A stretch of DNA of 64,000 nucleotides. Origin: Chryseobacterium sp. 7. Lineage in GTDB: Bacteria > Bacteroidota > Bacteroidia > Flavobacteriales > Weeksellaceae. This document shows, piece after piece, positions 7,236-15,432 of the stretch. The stretch lies in contig NZ_RCCA01000001.1 in assembly GCF_003663845.1 (NCBI RefSeq), forward strand, positions 1,860,001 to 1,924,000, given 5' to 3'. Position 1 is the stretch's first letter, and the number at the start of each line of letters is the position of its first letter. Under the pieces are notes generated by a model. It was not told the origin of the DNA. It saw only the letters and a program-made list of their open reading frames with translations, and did not search any database. Made by a program: the position numbers and the translations under genes.

Positions 7236-7311
7236 TTTATTGATTAAGAAATATGCAACTATAGGTCAGAGACTATTCCTATTGAAAAGTAGTATCCGTG
7301 TTTTAAAAACA

Positions 7312-7335
7312 AAAACCGCCTCTAGAGACGGTTTT
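7312..7335 (-). terminator. Terminator of the M28 peptidase cluster
   Basis: Stem AAAACCG/CGGTTTT around 7312-7335, extendable with one mismatch, directly after the last minus-strand peptidase gene. Confidence 0.7.
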
Positions 7336-7340
7336 CTATT

Positions 7341-8699
7341 TTACCAGTTTTTATCAATCATATAAATGATTTGAGTCAGGGCTGTAGCGCCCAATAAAAG
7401 CTCTCTTCGGTTCACCTTTTCAAAAGTGTCTTCTTCGGTATGGTGAATGTCAAAATAACGCTGAGAATCCGGCATCAATTCAGCGGCAGGAATGCCCATA
7501 TCGTGGAGTGGGTAAAGATCTGTTCCTGAAAACCGCTCTTCAAAATTATAAACTCCATAAGGAAGGAATAAGTTTGACCAGCCTTTAATCTGACTTCTTT
7601 TTACATCATCCATATCCAGCGCAATACCTCTCGGCGCAAAACCTCCGGCATCTGTCTCTATGGCAAAAAGATGTTTTTCATTTTTCTCTTTTACTGTTTT
7701 ACCATATTGAATTCCGCCTTTTACTCCGTTTTCTTCATTCGCGAAGCAGACCACTCTGATGGTGTGATTATTCTGGATGCCTAGCTTTTTAAAGGTTCTT
7801 AATACCTCAATACTCTGTACAATTCCGGCTCCGTCATCATGAGCGCCTTCGCCTACGTCCCAGGAATCCAGATGTCCGCCGACAACAATAACACTTTGGT
7901 CTTTTTTACCTGTGATTTCTCCGATCACAGAGTGGGAGAGCTTTTCGCCTTTCATTCCACAATTTGAATTAAGTTTGGCAGTAATTTTCTGGTTCTTTAA
8001 CAAAGCTTCCAGCTCATCTGCTGTGGTGCTTCCGATGGCTACAGCGGGTATTTTGGAAACTTTGTCTTCATAACGCATCGCTCCGGTATGAGGAACATCG
8101 TCAAAAGCAGAAGATAATGACCTAACAATGGCAAATTTACCTCCTTTTTTTGCTGTTAAAGAAGCTGCTGTAGTTCTGTATTTGGCGGCATCGCCATATG
8201 CTTTGAAAGTTTCTATGAATGACTGGCTGAAAGGGTAGTTGAAGAATACAATTTTATCCTTCACCTTTTCAGCAGGAAGTTTATCATACTCTTCCATGGA
8301 TTTTACCATAATAATTTCTCCGGAAACATCTTTTCCTCCTGTTCCTTCAGAATTTCCAAGGGAAAGCATTTTTAGGCTTTTCCACTTTCCGTTACCGATT
8401 TGGATTTGTAAAGACTCTTTTCCTCTTTCCCATACCGGAATCATGACCTCCTGAAGCCATACTTTATCAGCTCCGGCATCACGAAGTTTCTGTTCTGCCC
8501 ATTTTACGGACTTTTCATAGGCTTCAGAACCGCTTAAACGATGACCTATGTTTTTTGTAAGCTCTCTAAGCTCTGTATATCCTTTTCCGTTGTTCAGAAT
8601 TTCTGTTGAGATTTTTCTGAACTGGATAGAATCTTCTTTAGACTGGCCAAAAGCGACCATTCCAAAAAGGAATAATGAAGTTCCTAATATCTTTTTCAT
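7341..8699 (-). CDS. M28 family metallopeptidase, copy 1
   Basis: 452 residues with a signal peptide ending near AFGQ. It is a zinc aminopeptidase/carboxypeptidase of family M28: a protease-associated domain is inserted at ~125-245, and the metal site is complete: His276 (GGHLDSWD), Asp288 (AHDDGAG), Glu322-Glu323 (ANEENG, general base plus ligand), Asp350 (ETDAGG), His420 (DIHHTEEDT). It probably degrades peptides in the periplasm or outside the cell. It is the promoter-distal gene of a three-gene tandem array with 3- and 2-bp gaps, and is closely similar to the middle copy over its whole length (identical signal-peptide tail, PA insert and catalytic words). Confidence 0.92.
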   Translation of the reverse strand: MKKILGTSLFLFGMVAFGQSKEDSIQFRKISTEILNNGKGYTELRELTKNIGHRLSGSEAYEKSVKWAEQKLRDAGADKVWLQEVMIPVWERGKESLQIQIGNGKWKSLKMLSLGNSEGTGGKDVSGEIIMVKSMEEYDKLPAEKVKDKIVFFNYPFSQSFIETFKAYGDAAKYRTTAASLTAKKGGKFAIVRSLSSAFDDVPHTGAMRYEDKVSKIPAVAIGSTTADELEALLKNQKITAKLNSNCGMKGEKLSHSVIGEITGKKDQSVIVVGGHLDSWDVGEGAHDDGAGIVQSIEVLRTFKKLGIQNNHTIRVVCFANEENGVKGGIQYGKTVKEKNEKHLFAIETDAGGFAPRGIALDMDDVKRSQIKGWSNLFLPYGVYNFEERFSGTDLYPLHDMGIPAAELMPDSQRYFDIHHTEEDTFEKVNRRELLLGATALTQIIYMIDKNW

Positions 8700-8702
8700 T
8701 GT

Positions 8703-10061
8703 TTACCAATTTTTATCAATCATATAAATAAGTTGTGCCATCACCGCAGAACCGAGTAACAGTTCTCTTCGGTTGACTTTTTCAAAAGTGTCTTCTTCTG
8801 TGTGATGAATATCGAAATAACGTTGCGGATCGGGTACCAGCTCTGCCGTTTGGACTCCCATTTCATGGAGGGGAGCAATATCAGATCCTGAATATTTACC
8901 TTCAAAGTTGTAAACACCATAAGGCAAAAATAAATTCACCCAGCTTTTGATCTGGTTTCTTTGAGGTTCATTCATTTCAAGGGAAATTCCTCGTGGTGAA
9001 AAGCCTCCTGCATCCGATTCTATGGCAAAAAGATGTTTCTCGTTGTTTTCTTTGGCAACTTTACCGTATTCTTTTCCGCCTTTTGTTCCGTTTTCTTCAT
9101 TGGCGAAGCAAACAGCACGGATGGTATGGTTGTTTTGGATACCCAATTTTTTAAAGGTTCTTAAAACCTCAATACTTTGAACAATTCCGGCTCCGTCATC
9201 ATGAGCACCTTCGCCTACATCCCAGGAATCAAGGTGTCCGCCGACAACAATAACGCTTTTATCTTTTTTACCCGTGATTTCTCCGATCACAGAGTGGGAG
9301 AGCTTTTCTCCTTTCATTCCACAGTTGGAATTGAGCTTAGCAGTAACTTTCTGATTCTTCAATAATATTTCCAGTTCATCAGCAGAAGTGTTTCCTATTG
9401 TGATGGCCGGTACTTTTGAAATATTCTCGTCATAGCGCATGTTTCCAGTATGTGGAACATCATCGAAAGCAGAAGAGAGGGATCTGATAATGGCAAATTT
9501 ACCCCCTTTTTTAGCGGTTAGTGAAGCTGCGGTTCGTCTGTAAGCTCCTGCATCACGGTAAGAGATGAATGTCTGTACATTTCCTTGGTTAAAAGGGTAA
9601 TTAAAAAATACAATTTTATCTTTTATCTTTTCAGCGGGAAGTTGGTCATATTCTTCCAGTGATTTCACCATGATAATTTCTCCGGAAACATCTTTTCCTC
9701 CGGTTCCTTCGGAATTTCCAAGGGAAAGCATTTTGATACTTTTCCATTTTCCATTAGAAGTTTGAATGTGGAGCGATTCTTTTCCTCTTACCCATACCGG
9801 AATCATTACCTCCTGAAGCCATACTTTATCAGCTCCGGCATCACGAAGTTTCTGAGCTGCCCATTGGACGGATTTTTCATAAGCTTCTGAACCGCTTAAA
9901 CGATTGCCTATTGTTTTGGTAAGCTCTCTCAGTTCATTATATCCTTTGCCATTGTTCAGAATTTCTGTAGAAATCTTTCTGAACTGAATAGAATCTTCTT
10001 TAGACTGACCAAATGCAGCCATTCCAAAAAGCAATAATAAAGTCCCTGTTATCTTTTTCAT
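8703..10061 (-). CDS. M28 family metallopeptidase, copy 2
   Basis: 452 residues, same layout as copy 1: signal peptide (AAFGQ), protease-associated insert, and the full zinc set GGHLDSWD, AHDDGAG, ANEENG, ESDAGG and DIHHTEEDT. Differences from copy 1 concentrate in the inserted domain (~155-175) and near ~365-410, which could alter substrate choice. Long identical nucleotide blocks shared with copy 1 point to a recent tandem duplication. The two genes are 3 bp apart and should be co-transcribed. Confidence 0.92.
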   Translation of the reverse strand: MKKITGTLLLLFGMAAFGQSKEDSIQFRKISTEILNNGKGYNELRELTKTIGNRLSGSEAYEKSVQWAAQKLRDAGADKVWLQEVMIPVWVRGKESLHIQTSNGKWKSIKMLSLGNSEGTGGKDVSGEIIMVKSLEEYDQLPAEKIKDKIVFFNYPFNQGNVQTFISYRDAGAYRRTAASLTAKKGGKFAIIRSLSSAFDDVPHTGNMRYDENISKVPAITIGNTSADELEILLKNQKVTAKLNSNCGMKGEKLSHSVIGEITGKKDKSVIVVGGHLDSWDVGEGAHDDGAGIVQSIEVLRTFKKLGIQNNHTIRAVCFANEENGTKGGKEYGKVAKENNEKHLFAIESDAGGFSPRGISLEMNEPQRNQIKSWVNLFLPYGVYNFEGKYSGSDIAPLHEMGVQTAELVPDPQRYFDIHHTEEDTFEKVNRRELLLGSAVMAQLIYMIDKNW

Positions 10062-10063
10062 CG

Positions 10064-11467
10064 TTACCAGTTTTTATCAACCATAAAAATCATCTGTGTT
10101 ATTGCAATGGCTCCCAGAAGAAGCTCTCTTTTGTTCACTTTATCAAAAGTATCCTGCTCAGAATGATGATAATCAAAATATCTCTGTGTGTCTACCACAA
10201 GCTCTGCTAAAGGGATATCCAGTTTTTTTAAAGGAGAAATATCCTGAATGGCTTCTGTCTGATCAAAATCATAAACTCCATAAGGCAGAAAATACTCCTT
10301 CCATGGATAAACCAATCTTCTTCTCTGCGGGGACATATCTAAAGAGAATCCTCGTGGAGAATATCCTCCTGCATCAGTTCCTAGGGCAAAGACATGTTTT
10401 TCGTCTTTCTTTTTTACATAAGCGGCATACATCTCACGCCCTTGTCCGCCATTTTCACTGTTGGCATATAGAACAACGCGGATAGTGTGGTTATTTTCAT
10501 AGCCAAGTGCTTTCAGCGTTCTTAAAACTTCGATACATTGCACGACACCTGTTCCGTCATCTACCGCGCCTTCACCCACATCCCAGGAGTCTAGCTGAGC
10601 ACCTAGAACGATCACTTTAGAATCTTTTTTGCCCCCAATTTCAGCAATGATATTGGGATTAGTCGTGTCGCCTTTTGATTCGGCGGTCATGTTGATTTTA
10701 GCTGTAACTTTTTGCTTCTTTAAGATTTTCTCCAATTCATCTGCAGATCTTACTCCAATTGATAAAGCCGGAATTTTAACTTTATCGTCCGGTTCGTAGT
10801 AAATCATTTTAGCATGAGGAGTGTCATCATTAGCAGTTGTCAGTGATCTTATAATTAAAGCTTTTGCTCCTGTTTTAGCAATGACAGAAGCAGAAATTAA
10901 TTTTGATTTTGCCGTCTGTAGATAAGAATCACTCGTATTGATAATTTTCGGATCCATTGGGACGTTTACGAAAACTATTTTGTCTCTTAATTGCCCTACT
11001 GACATAGCATTAAGCTCTGAAGTGGAATTAATTAAAACAATTTCTCCTGTCAGGTCTTTTCCGCCTGTTCCTTCAGAGTTTCCGAAAGAAAGCATTCTGA
11101 TATTTTTCCAGTCTCCATTTCCGGCCTTGATCTGTAAGGATTCTTTTCCTCTGATCCAGACAGGTGCTTTAGCTTCCTGTCTCCAGATCATATTGATGCC
11201 GATTTCCTTGAATTTCTTTTCAGCCCATTCTACAGCTTTTGTATACCCTGGAGTTGCACTGAAACGCGGGCCTATGCCTTTGGTAAGTTCTCCAAGATTA
11301 TCATAGGCAGTACCGTTGGTCATAATTTCGTCTGAAATTTTTTTGAACTCATCGTGATAATTGAATTTGGCAACAGTCCCTTTTTTTGCCGGGTTTTTTT
11401 GTGGCTTTTTCTGAGAAAATAAAAATCCACTCAAAAAGAGTGGAAGTATAATGAATATTTTTTTCAT
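10064..11467 (-). CDS. M28 family peptidase homologue with altered active site, copy 3
   Basis: 467 residues, first gene of the array. A signal peptide (FLFSQ) is followed by a basic linker (KKPQKNPAKKG) absent from the other copies. The fold-defining words are present, but the metal ligand His is Gln291 (GAQLDSWD, codon CAG) and the general base Glu is Ser337 (ANSENGG, codon AGT). Asp303, Glu338, Asp365 and His435 remain. With a ligand and the base lost, it is probably not an ordinary M28 peptidase; a binding or regulatory role, or a changed chemistry, is an inference. The reading frame is intact, so the changes appear selected or tolerated rather than decay. Confidence 0.88.
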   Translation of the reverse strand: MKKIFIILPLFLSGFLFSQKKPQKNPAKKGTVAKFNYHDEFKKISDEIMTNGTAYDNLGELTKGIGPRFSATPGYTKAVEWAEKKFKEIGINMIWRQEAKAPVWIRGKESLQIKAGNGDWKNIRMLSFGNSEGTGGKDLTGEIVLINSTSELNAMSVGQLRDKIVFVNVPMDPKIINTSDSYLQTAKSKLISASVIAKTGAKALIIRSLTTANDDTPHAKMIYYEPDDKVKIPALSIGVRSADELEKILKKQKVTAKINMTAESKGDTTNPNIIAEIGGKKDSKVIVLGAQLDSWDVGEGAVDDGTGVVQCIEVLRTLKALGYENNHTIRVVLYANSENGGQGREMYAAYVKKKDEKHVFALGTDAGGYSPRGFSLDMSPQRRRLVYPWKEYFLPYGVYDFDQTEAIQDISPLKKLDIPLAELVVDTQRYFDYHHSEQDTFDKVNKRELLLGAIAITQMIFMVDKNW

Positions 11468-11522
11468 TTTTTATTTACCTTTCTTTTTCCATTGATAAAA
11501 GTAGGGAAAAATTAGTAATTTA

Positions 11523-12767
11523 TTAAGGTTTCATATCGTACATTAACAGGGCGGTAATCAATTTTGGCTCAATGAATGTACATTTCGGAGGCATGCTTAA
11601 TTTTAAGTCTGAAATTTTAATCATATCATTAAAACTTACAGGATAAATTCCGAAACCTACTTTTCCTTCACCGCTGTCTACTTTTTCTTTTAAAAGATTG
11701 ATTCCGTTAATATTGGAAGTTCCTTTTACATAAGAAATAAGCTCGGAGCTGTCCGGATCTTCAATTTTCAGGATTTTTTTAAAAATATATTTGTCCAGAA
11801 GGTGGTGATCCAGATTGTCCAGAGACATTTCTTTGGAACGAAGATCGTGCTTCACGTGAAGAGAGTAGAATTTACCATCCATATACATTGAAATATGGAA
11901 TTTCTGAGAAGGGTAGTATGATGTTTCTCCTTTTTCGTGAATAAGGAAATATTTATCAAGTTCCTTCAGGAAATCTTCAGGAGAGATACCGTTCAGGTCA
12001 TGTAAAATTCTGTTATAATCATGAATCTTAATCGACTGGTTGGAGACAATAAAGCTGTATACAAAGTTATAAAGCTCTGTACCATTATGCTTTTTGTTTT
12101 TCTCTTTATGATATTTGGCATTTATTGCTGTGGAACCAATTCTGTGGTGTCCGTCTGCAATATAGAATGAATCAATCTGATCTATTACTTCTTTAAACTG
12201 CTGTAATTTCAGACGGTTGTCTATTCTCCAGATTTTGTGTCTGATACCAATAGAATCCACATGATTGAAGATAGGGACATTTTTTTCCTCATGATTCATC
12301 AGCAGCTCAATTTTTGAATTGGCAGGATAGGTAAGAAGTACAGGTTCTGCCTGCAGATTTACTTTTTCAAGGTAATGAGCAAGTTTTTCCTTTTTCTGAG
12401 GAATGGTACTTTCATGTCTTTTGATTTTTCCATTCCAGAAATCTTCAATACTTGCCAATCCCAGAAGTCCCCTGAACACCTGTTTATTGGGATAGATCTG
12501 CTCATAAAGATAGTAGGCAGAATTGTCCTGGACCAATTTCTTCTCGTCCAGAAGTTCTTCAAATGTAGAACGGATCTTTCGAAGATTCCGGTCAATATCT
12601 TTAGATTTACTTACAACATAGGGTTTAATCATATTGATGTAAGTATTTTCAACTTGAGCTTTCTCTGCGATCTCTTCCTGGGTGAAATTATCCAGTGGAT
12701 GGGTAGGGAAAGTACTCTCAAAGTCTCTATGAGGTCTAATTCCACGGAAAGGTTTAAAAACAGGCAT
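11523..12767 (-). CDS. DUF1015 family protein in the serine biosynthesis cluster
   Basis: 414 residues, cytoplasmic. The N-terminal PFRGIRPHRDF and the central word FYIADGHHRIGSTA (Asp205-Gly-His-His-Arg209) are hallmarks of DUF1015. The DGHHR word resembles the D-G-x-H-R motif of ParB/Srx-fold proteins, a fold that includes free-serine kinases such as SerK and SbnI; that link is a structural suggestion, not a demonstrated function. It is 2 bp downstream of serA and follows serC, so a role in phosphoserine or serine metabolism is likely. Confidence 0.85.
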   Translation of the reverse strand: MPVFKPFRGIRPHRDFESTFPTHPLDNFTQEEIAEKAQVENTYINMIKPYVVSKSKDIDRNLRKIRSTFEELLDEKKLVQDNSAYYLYEQIYPNKQVFRGLLGLASIEDFWNGKIKRHESTIPQKKEKLAHYLEKVNLQAEPVLLTYPANSKIELLMNHEEKNVPIFNHVDSIGIRHKIWRIDNRLKLQQFKEVIDQIDSFYIADGHHRIGSTAINAKYHKEKNKKHNGTELYNFVYSFIVSNQSIKIHDYNRILHDLNGISPEDFLKELDKYFLIHEKGETSYYPSQKFHISMYMDGKFYSLHVKHDLRSKEMSLDNLDHHLLDKYIFKKILKIEDPDSSELISYVKGTSNINGINLLKEKVDSGEGKVGFGIYPVSFNDMIKISDLKLSMPPKCTFIEPKLITALLMYDMKP

Positions 12768-12769
12768 AT

Positions 12770-13735
12770 TTATCTTATAGTTTCTTTTTGTAGCTTAATA
12801 ATTTGTTCTGCAAGTTCGATACCGATTTTTTCTTGCGCATCCACTGTATTGCCACCTACGTGAGGTGAAAGTGATAATGCCGGGTTCATTAGTAAAGGCA
12901 GTTCCGGGCTCGGTTCGTTTTCAAAAACGTCCAGTGCCGCTCCGGCTACTTTTCCTGACTCGATATAGTCAATAAGGGTCACTTCATTAATGACACCTCC
13001 TCTTGCAGTATTTACAATATAGACCCCATCTTTCATTTTTTCAAACTGAGGCGTGTCTATGATATATTCATTCGTTTTCGGCGTATTGATACTGATGAAA
13101 TCTGCATCTTTAAGAAATGCATCCATATCATTGGTGGAAGTGATTTCAAAGTCCACAGACTGCCCGTTGAAGAAATTCAGGGTAAGAACTTCTGTTTTAG
13201 GGCTTCTTGTAAGAACGGTTACTTTCATTCCTAAAGCAATTCCAATCTTAATGACTTCCTGACCAATGCTTCCAAAACCGATTACTCCTAATGTTTTTCC
13301 GGAAAGTTCATACGCATTGCTGAATGACTTTTTCATAGCGTTGAAATGAGTTTCCCCTTCCAAAGGCATCAGTCTGTTCGATTCGTGAAGGAACCTTGCC
13401 AGTGAAAGAAAATGTCCGAAAACCAATTCTGCCACTGATTTTGAAGATGCTGTAGGAGTATTGATTACTTTAATCCCTTTGCTTCTGGCATATTCCACAT
13501 CAATGTTATCCATCCCGATACCACCTCTTCCGATGATTTTAAGACCCGGGCATGCATCAATCAGATTCTGTCTCACTTTCGTTGCACTTCTTACCAGAAG
13601 AACGTCCACATTATTATCGTTGATAAAATTAATAACGTGATCCTGAGCCACTCTATTGTCCAGAATTTCAATTCCGGCTTCTTTTAAAGTGCGTTCTCCT
13701 GCTTTTGAGATTCCGTCGTTTGCTAAAACTTTCAT
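12770..13735 (-). CDS. serA: D-3-phosphoglycerate dehydrogenase
   Basis: 321 residues, the short form without ACT domain. It oxidises 3-phosphoglycerate to 3-phosphohydroxypyruvate with NAD+, the first step of serine synthesis. Seen: Rossmann motif GFGSIG (153-158), the substrate-binding NTARGG with Arg245, Glu274 in DVFENEP and His292 in SPHVGG. The gene lies between serC and the DUF1015 gene on the same strand. Lack of an ACT domain suggests it is not inhibited by serine in the E. coli manner. Confidence 0.9.
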   Translation of the reverse strand: MKVLANDGISKAGERTLKEAGIEILDNRVAQDHVINFINDNNVDVLLVRSATKVRQNLIDACPGLKIIGRGGIGMDNIDVEYARSKGIKVINTPTASSKSVAELVFGHFLSLARFLHESNRLMPLEGETHFNAMKKSFSNAYELSGKTLGVIGFGSIGQEVIKIGIALGMKVTVLTRSPKTEVLTLNFFNGQSVDFEITSTNDMDAFLKDADFISINTPKTNEYIIDTPQFEKMKDGVYIVNTARGGVINEVTLIDYIESGKVAGAALDVFENEPSPELPLLMNPALSLSPHVGGNTVDAQEKIGIELAEQIIKLQKETIR

Positions 13736-13846
13736 GAGTTATTTTATTACAGATGTTAGATAGAGATGTCAGAAGCAAGATTTTGAGGTCCGTTATCCGA
13801 CATCTGTTGTCTGATATCTTTTTATTTTTTGGTCGCCTAATATAAG

Positions 13847-14911
13847 CTATTTTATTGACTTCATTACATCCACCAAAACCTGCACACTTTCAATAGGTAA
13901 GGCATTGTATAAACTTGCTCTGTATCCGCCTAAGCTTCTGTGTCCGTTTAGTCCACTGATTCCTGCAGCTTTCCATGCGTTGTCAAATTCTTCTTTTTTG
14001 CTTTCATCTGTGATTTTGAAAGAAACATTCATTAATGAACGGTCTTCTTTTACGCAGAAAGTTTCGAATAACGGGTTGCTGTCTATTTCATCATACAAAA
14101 GCTTTGCTTTAGCTTCATTTCTTTGTTCTGCAGCTGCAATTCCTCCGTTTCTTTCAAGATATTGAAGGGTAAGCAAAGAGGCATATACAGGAAATACCGG
14201 TGGAGTATTGTACATAGACTCTTTAGAAATGTGCTGAGAATAATCCAGGATAGAGAACATGTTTTCTCTTCCTGTTTTTCCAAGAATTTCTTTTTTAATC
14301 ACCACTAAAGTAACTCCGGCAGGACCCATGTTTTTCTGAGCTCCGGCATAGATCACATCAAATTTAGAGAAATCCAGCTGTCTTGAGAAAATATCAGAAC
14401 TCATATCGCAGACCATTAGCGTATCCACTTCGGGGAAAGATTTCATCTGAGTTCCGTAGATCGTGTTGTTGGAAGTACAGTGGAAATAATCGTATTCTGC
14501 ACCTACCGTATAATCTTTAGGAATAAAAGAATAGTTTTCTTCTTTTGAAGAACCTACTACATCTACTGTTCCTACTTTTTTTGCTTCTTTAATGGCTCCG
14601 GCTGCCCATGTTCCTGTATCCAGGTAAGCTGCTTTTCCACCTACTTTCATCAGGTTATAAGGAACCATTGCAAACTGCAGGCTGGCACCTCCTCCTAAAT
14701 AAAGTACTTCATAATCATCACCAAGATTCATTAATCTTTTTACAATCGCACGCGCTTCGTCCATTACCGCAACGAAATCCTTACTCCTGTGAGAAATTTC
14801 AAGAAGAGACAATCCGATACCGTTAAAATCAAGGATCGCCTGTGCTGATTTTTCAAATACCTCTTGTGGTAAAATACATGGTCCTGCGCTGAAGTTGTGC
14901 TTTTTGTTCAT
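13847..14911 (-). CDS. serC: Phosphoserine aminotransferase
   Basis: 354 residues, PLP-dependent class V aminotransferase converting 3-phosphohydroxypyruvate and glutamate to O-phosphoserine. The N-terminus HNFSAGPCILP, GGGASLQF (phosphate cup), and YAGAQKNMGPAG with the PLP lysine Lys193 are diagnostic; NGHRSLGGYRASLYNA closes the active site. It is the first gene of the serC-serA-DUF1015 unit (111 bp before serA). No serB lies in the cluster. Confidence 0.95.
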   Translation of the reverse strand: MNKKHNFSAGPCILPQEVFEKSAQAILDFNGIGLSLLEISHRSKDFVAVMDEARAIVKRLMNLGDDYEVLYLGGGASLQFAMVPYNLMKVGGKAAYLDTGTWAAGAIKEAKKVGTVDVVGSSKEENYSFIPKDYTVGAEYDYFHCTSNNTIYGTQMKSFPEVDTLMVCDMSSDIFSRQLDFSKFDVIYAGAQKNMGPAGVTLVVIKKEILGKTGRENMFSILDYSQHISKESMYNTPPVFPVYASLLTLQYLERNGGIAAAEQRNEAKAKLLYDEIDSNPLFETFCVKEDRSLMNVSFKITDESKKEEFDNAWKAAGISGLNGHRSLGGYRASLYNALPIESVQVLVDVMKSIK

Positions 14912-14984
14912 ATTTTTATTTTTTTGGTGCTTCAGGATTAGAAACTCCTTCTGCTTTATTTTTGATTAAATGTGCTTTTTGATC

Positions 14985-15022
14985 AAAAAATTCCGCCTCA
15001 CAGATCATGAGACGGAATTTTT
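14985..15022 (-). terminator. Terminator after the ferredoxin gene
   Basis: AAATTCCG-CTCA pairs with TGAG-CGGAATTT (one internal mismatch) around 14988-15021, ending in A/T runs that give a T tract on the minus strand. It overlaps the last bases before the ferredoxin stop. Confidence 0.75.
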
Positions 15023-15373
15023 TTATTCTCCGTGTAAGAATGCTTTTTTGTCAAGAAGAGCTTCTTCAGATTCTACGTGATCCTCGTCAGGAACACAGCA
15101 GTCTACAGGGCATACCGCTGCACACTGAGGTTCTTCGTGGAATCCTTTACATTCTGTACATTTATCTGTTACAATGAAATATACATCATCACTTACAGGT
15201 TCCTGTGGTGAATTAGCATCTACAGTAAGTCCCGACGGCATTGTAATAGTACCTTGAAGCGCCGTACCGTCAGAAGCTTTCCAATCTACAGCTCCTTCAT
15301 ATATTGCATTGTTTGGGCATTCCGGTTCGCAGGCTCCACAGTTAATGCATTCATCAGTTATTTTAATAGCCAT
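15023..15373 (-). CDS. 2x[4Fe-4S] ferredoxin
   Basis: 116 residues. The N-terminal cluster motif is Cys9-x2-Cys12-x2-Cys15-x3-Cys19-Pro (CINCGACEPECP); the second is CTECKGF...QCAAVCPVDC, with a longer CxxC-x8-C spacing as in Allochromatium-type ferredoxins. A ~50-residue acidic insert separates them. It carries electrons in the cytoplasm. It is divergent from the acyl-CoA reductase gene with only 59 bp between, a pairing that suggests shared regulation and perhaps shared function. Confidence 0.92.
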   Translation of the reverse strand: MAIKITDECINCGACEPECPNNAIYEGAVDWKASDGTALQGTITMPSGLTVDANSPQEPVSDDVYFIVTDKCTECKGFHEEPQCAAVCPVDCCVPDEDHVESEEALLDKKAFLHGE

Positions 15374-15386
15374 CGCTAATTTTTTT

Positions 15387-15404
15387 TAAATTTGCACAAA
15401 ATTA
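15387..15404. promoter_or_regulatory. Divergent -7 boxes between ferredoxin and acyl-CoA reductase genes
   Basis: TAAATTTG at 15387-15394 (plus strand) and TAATTTTG read on the minus strand (15404-15397) both match TAnnTTTG; they sit 3 bp apart, so the two promoters would compete. No clear -33 boxes. Confidence 0.4.
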
Positions 15405-15432
15405 CAAAATATTCCCCAATTTTAAAGTAATT

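Noticed and set aside
10096-10485. 129-codon plus-strand ORF inside the third M28 gene
   Set aside because: Antisense shadow of a strongly coding gene; no promoter or recognisable domain.
12375-12863. 162-codon plus-strand ORF across DUF1015 and serA
   Set aside because: Antisense shadow spanning two well-supported genes.
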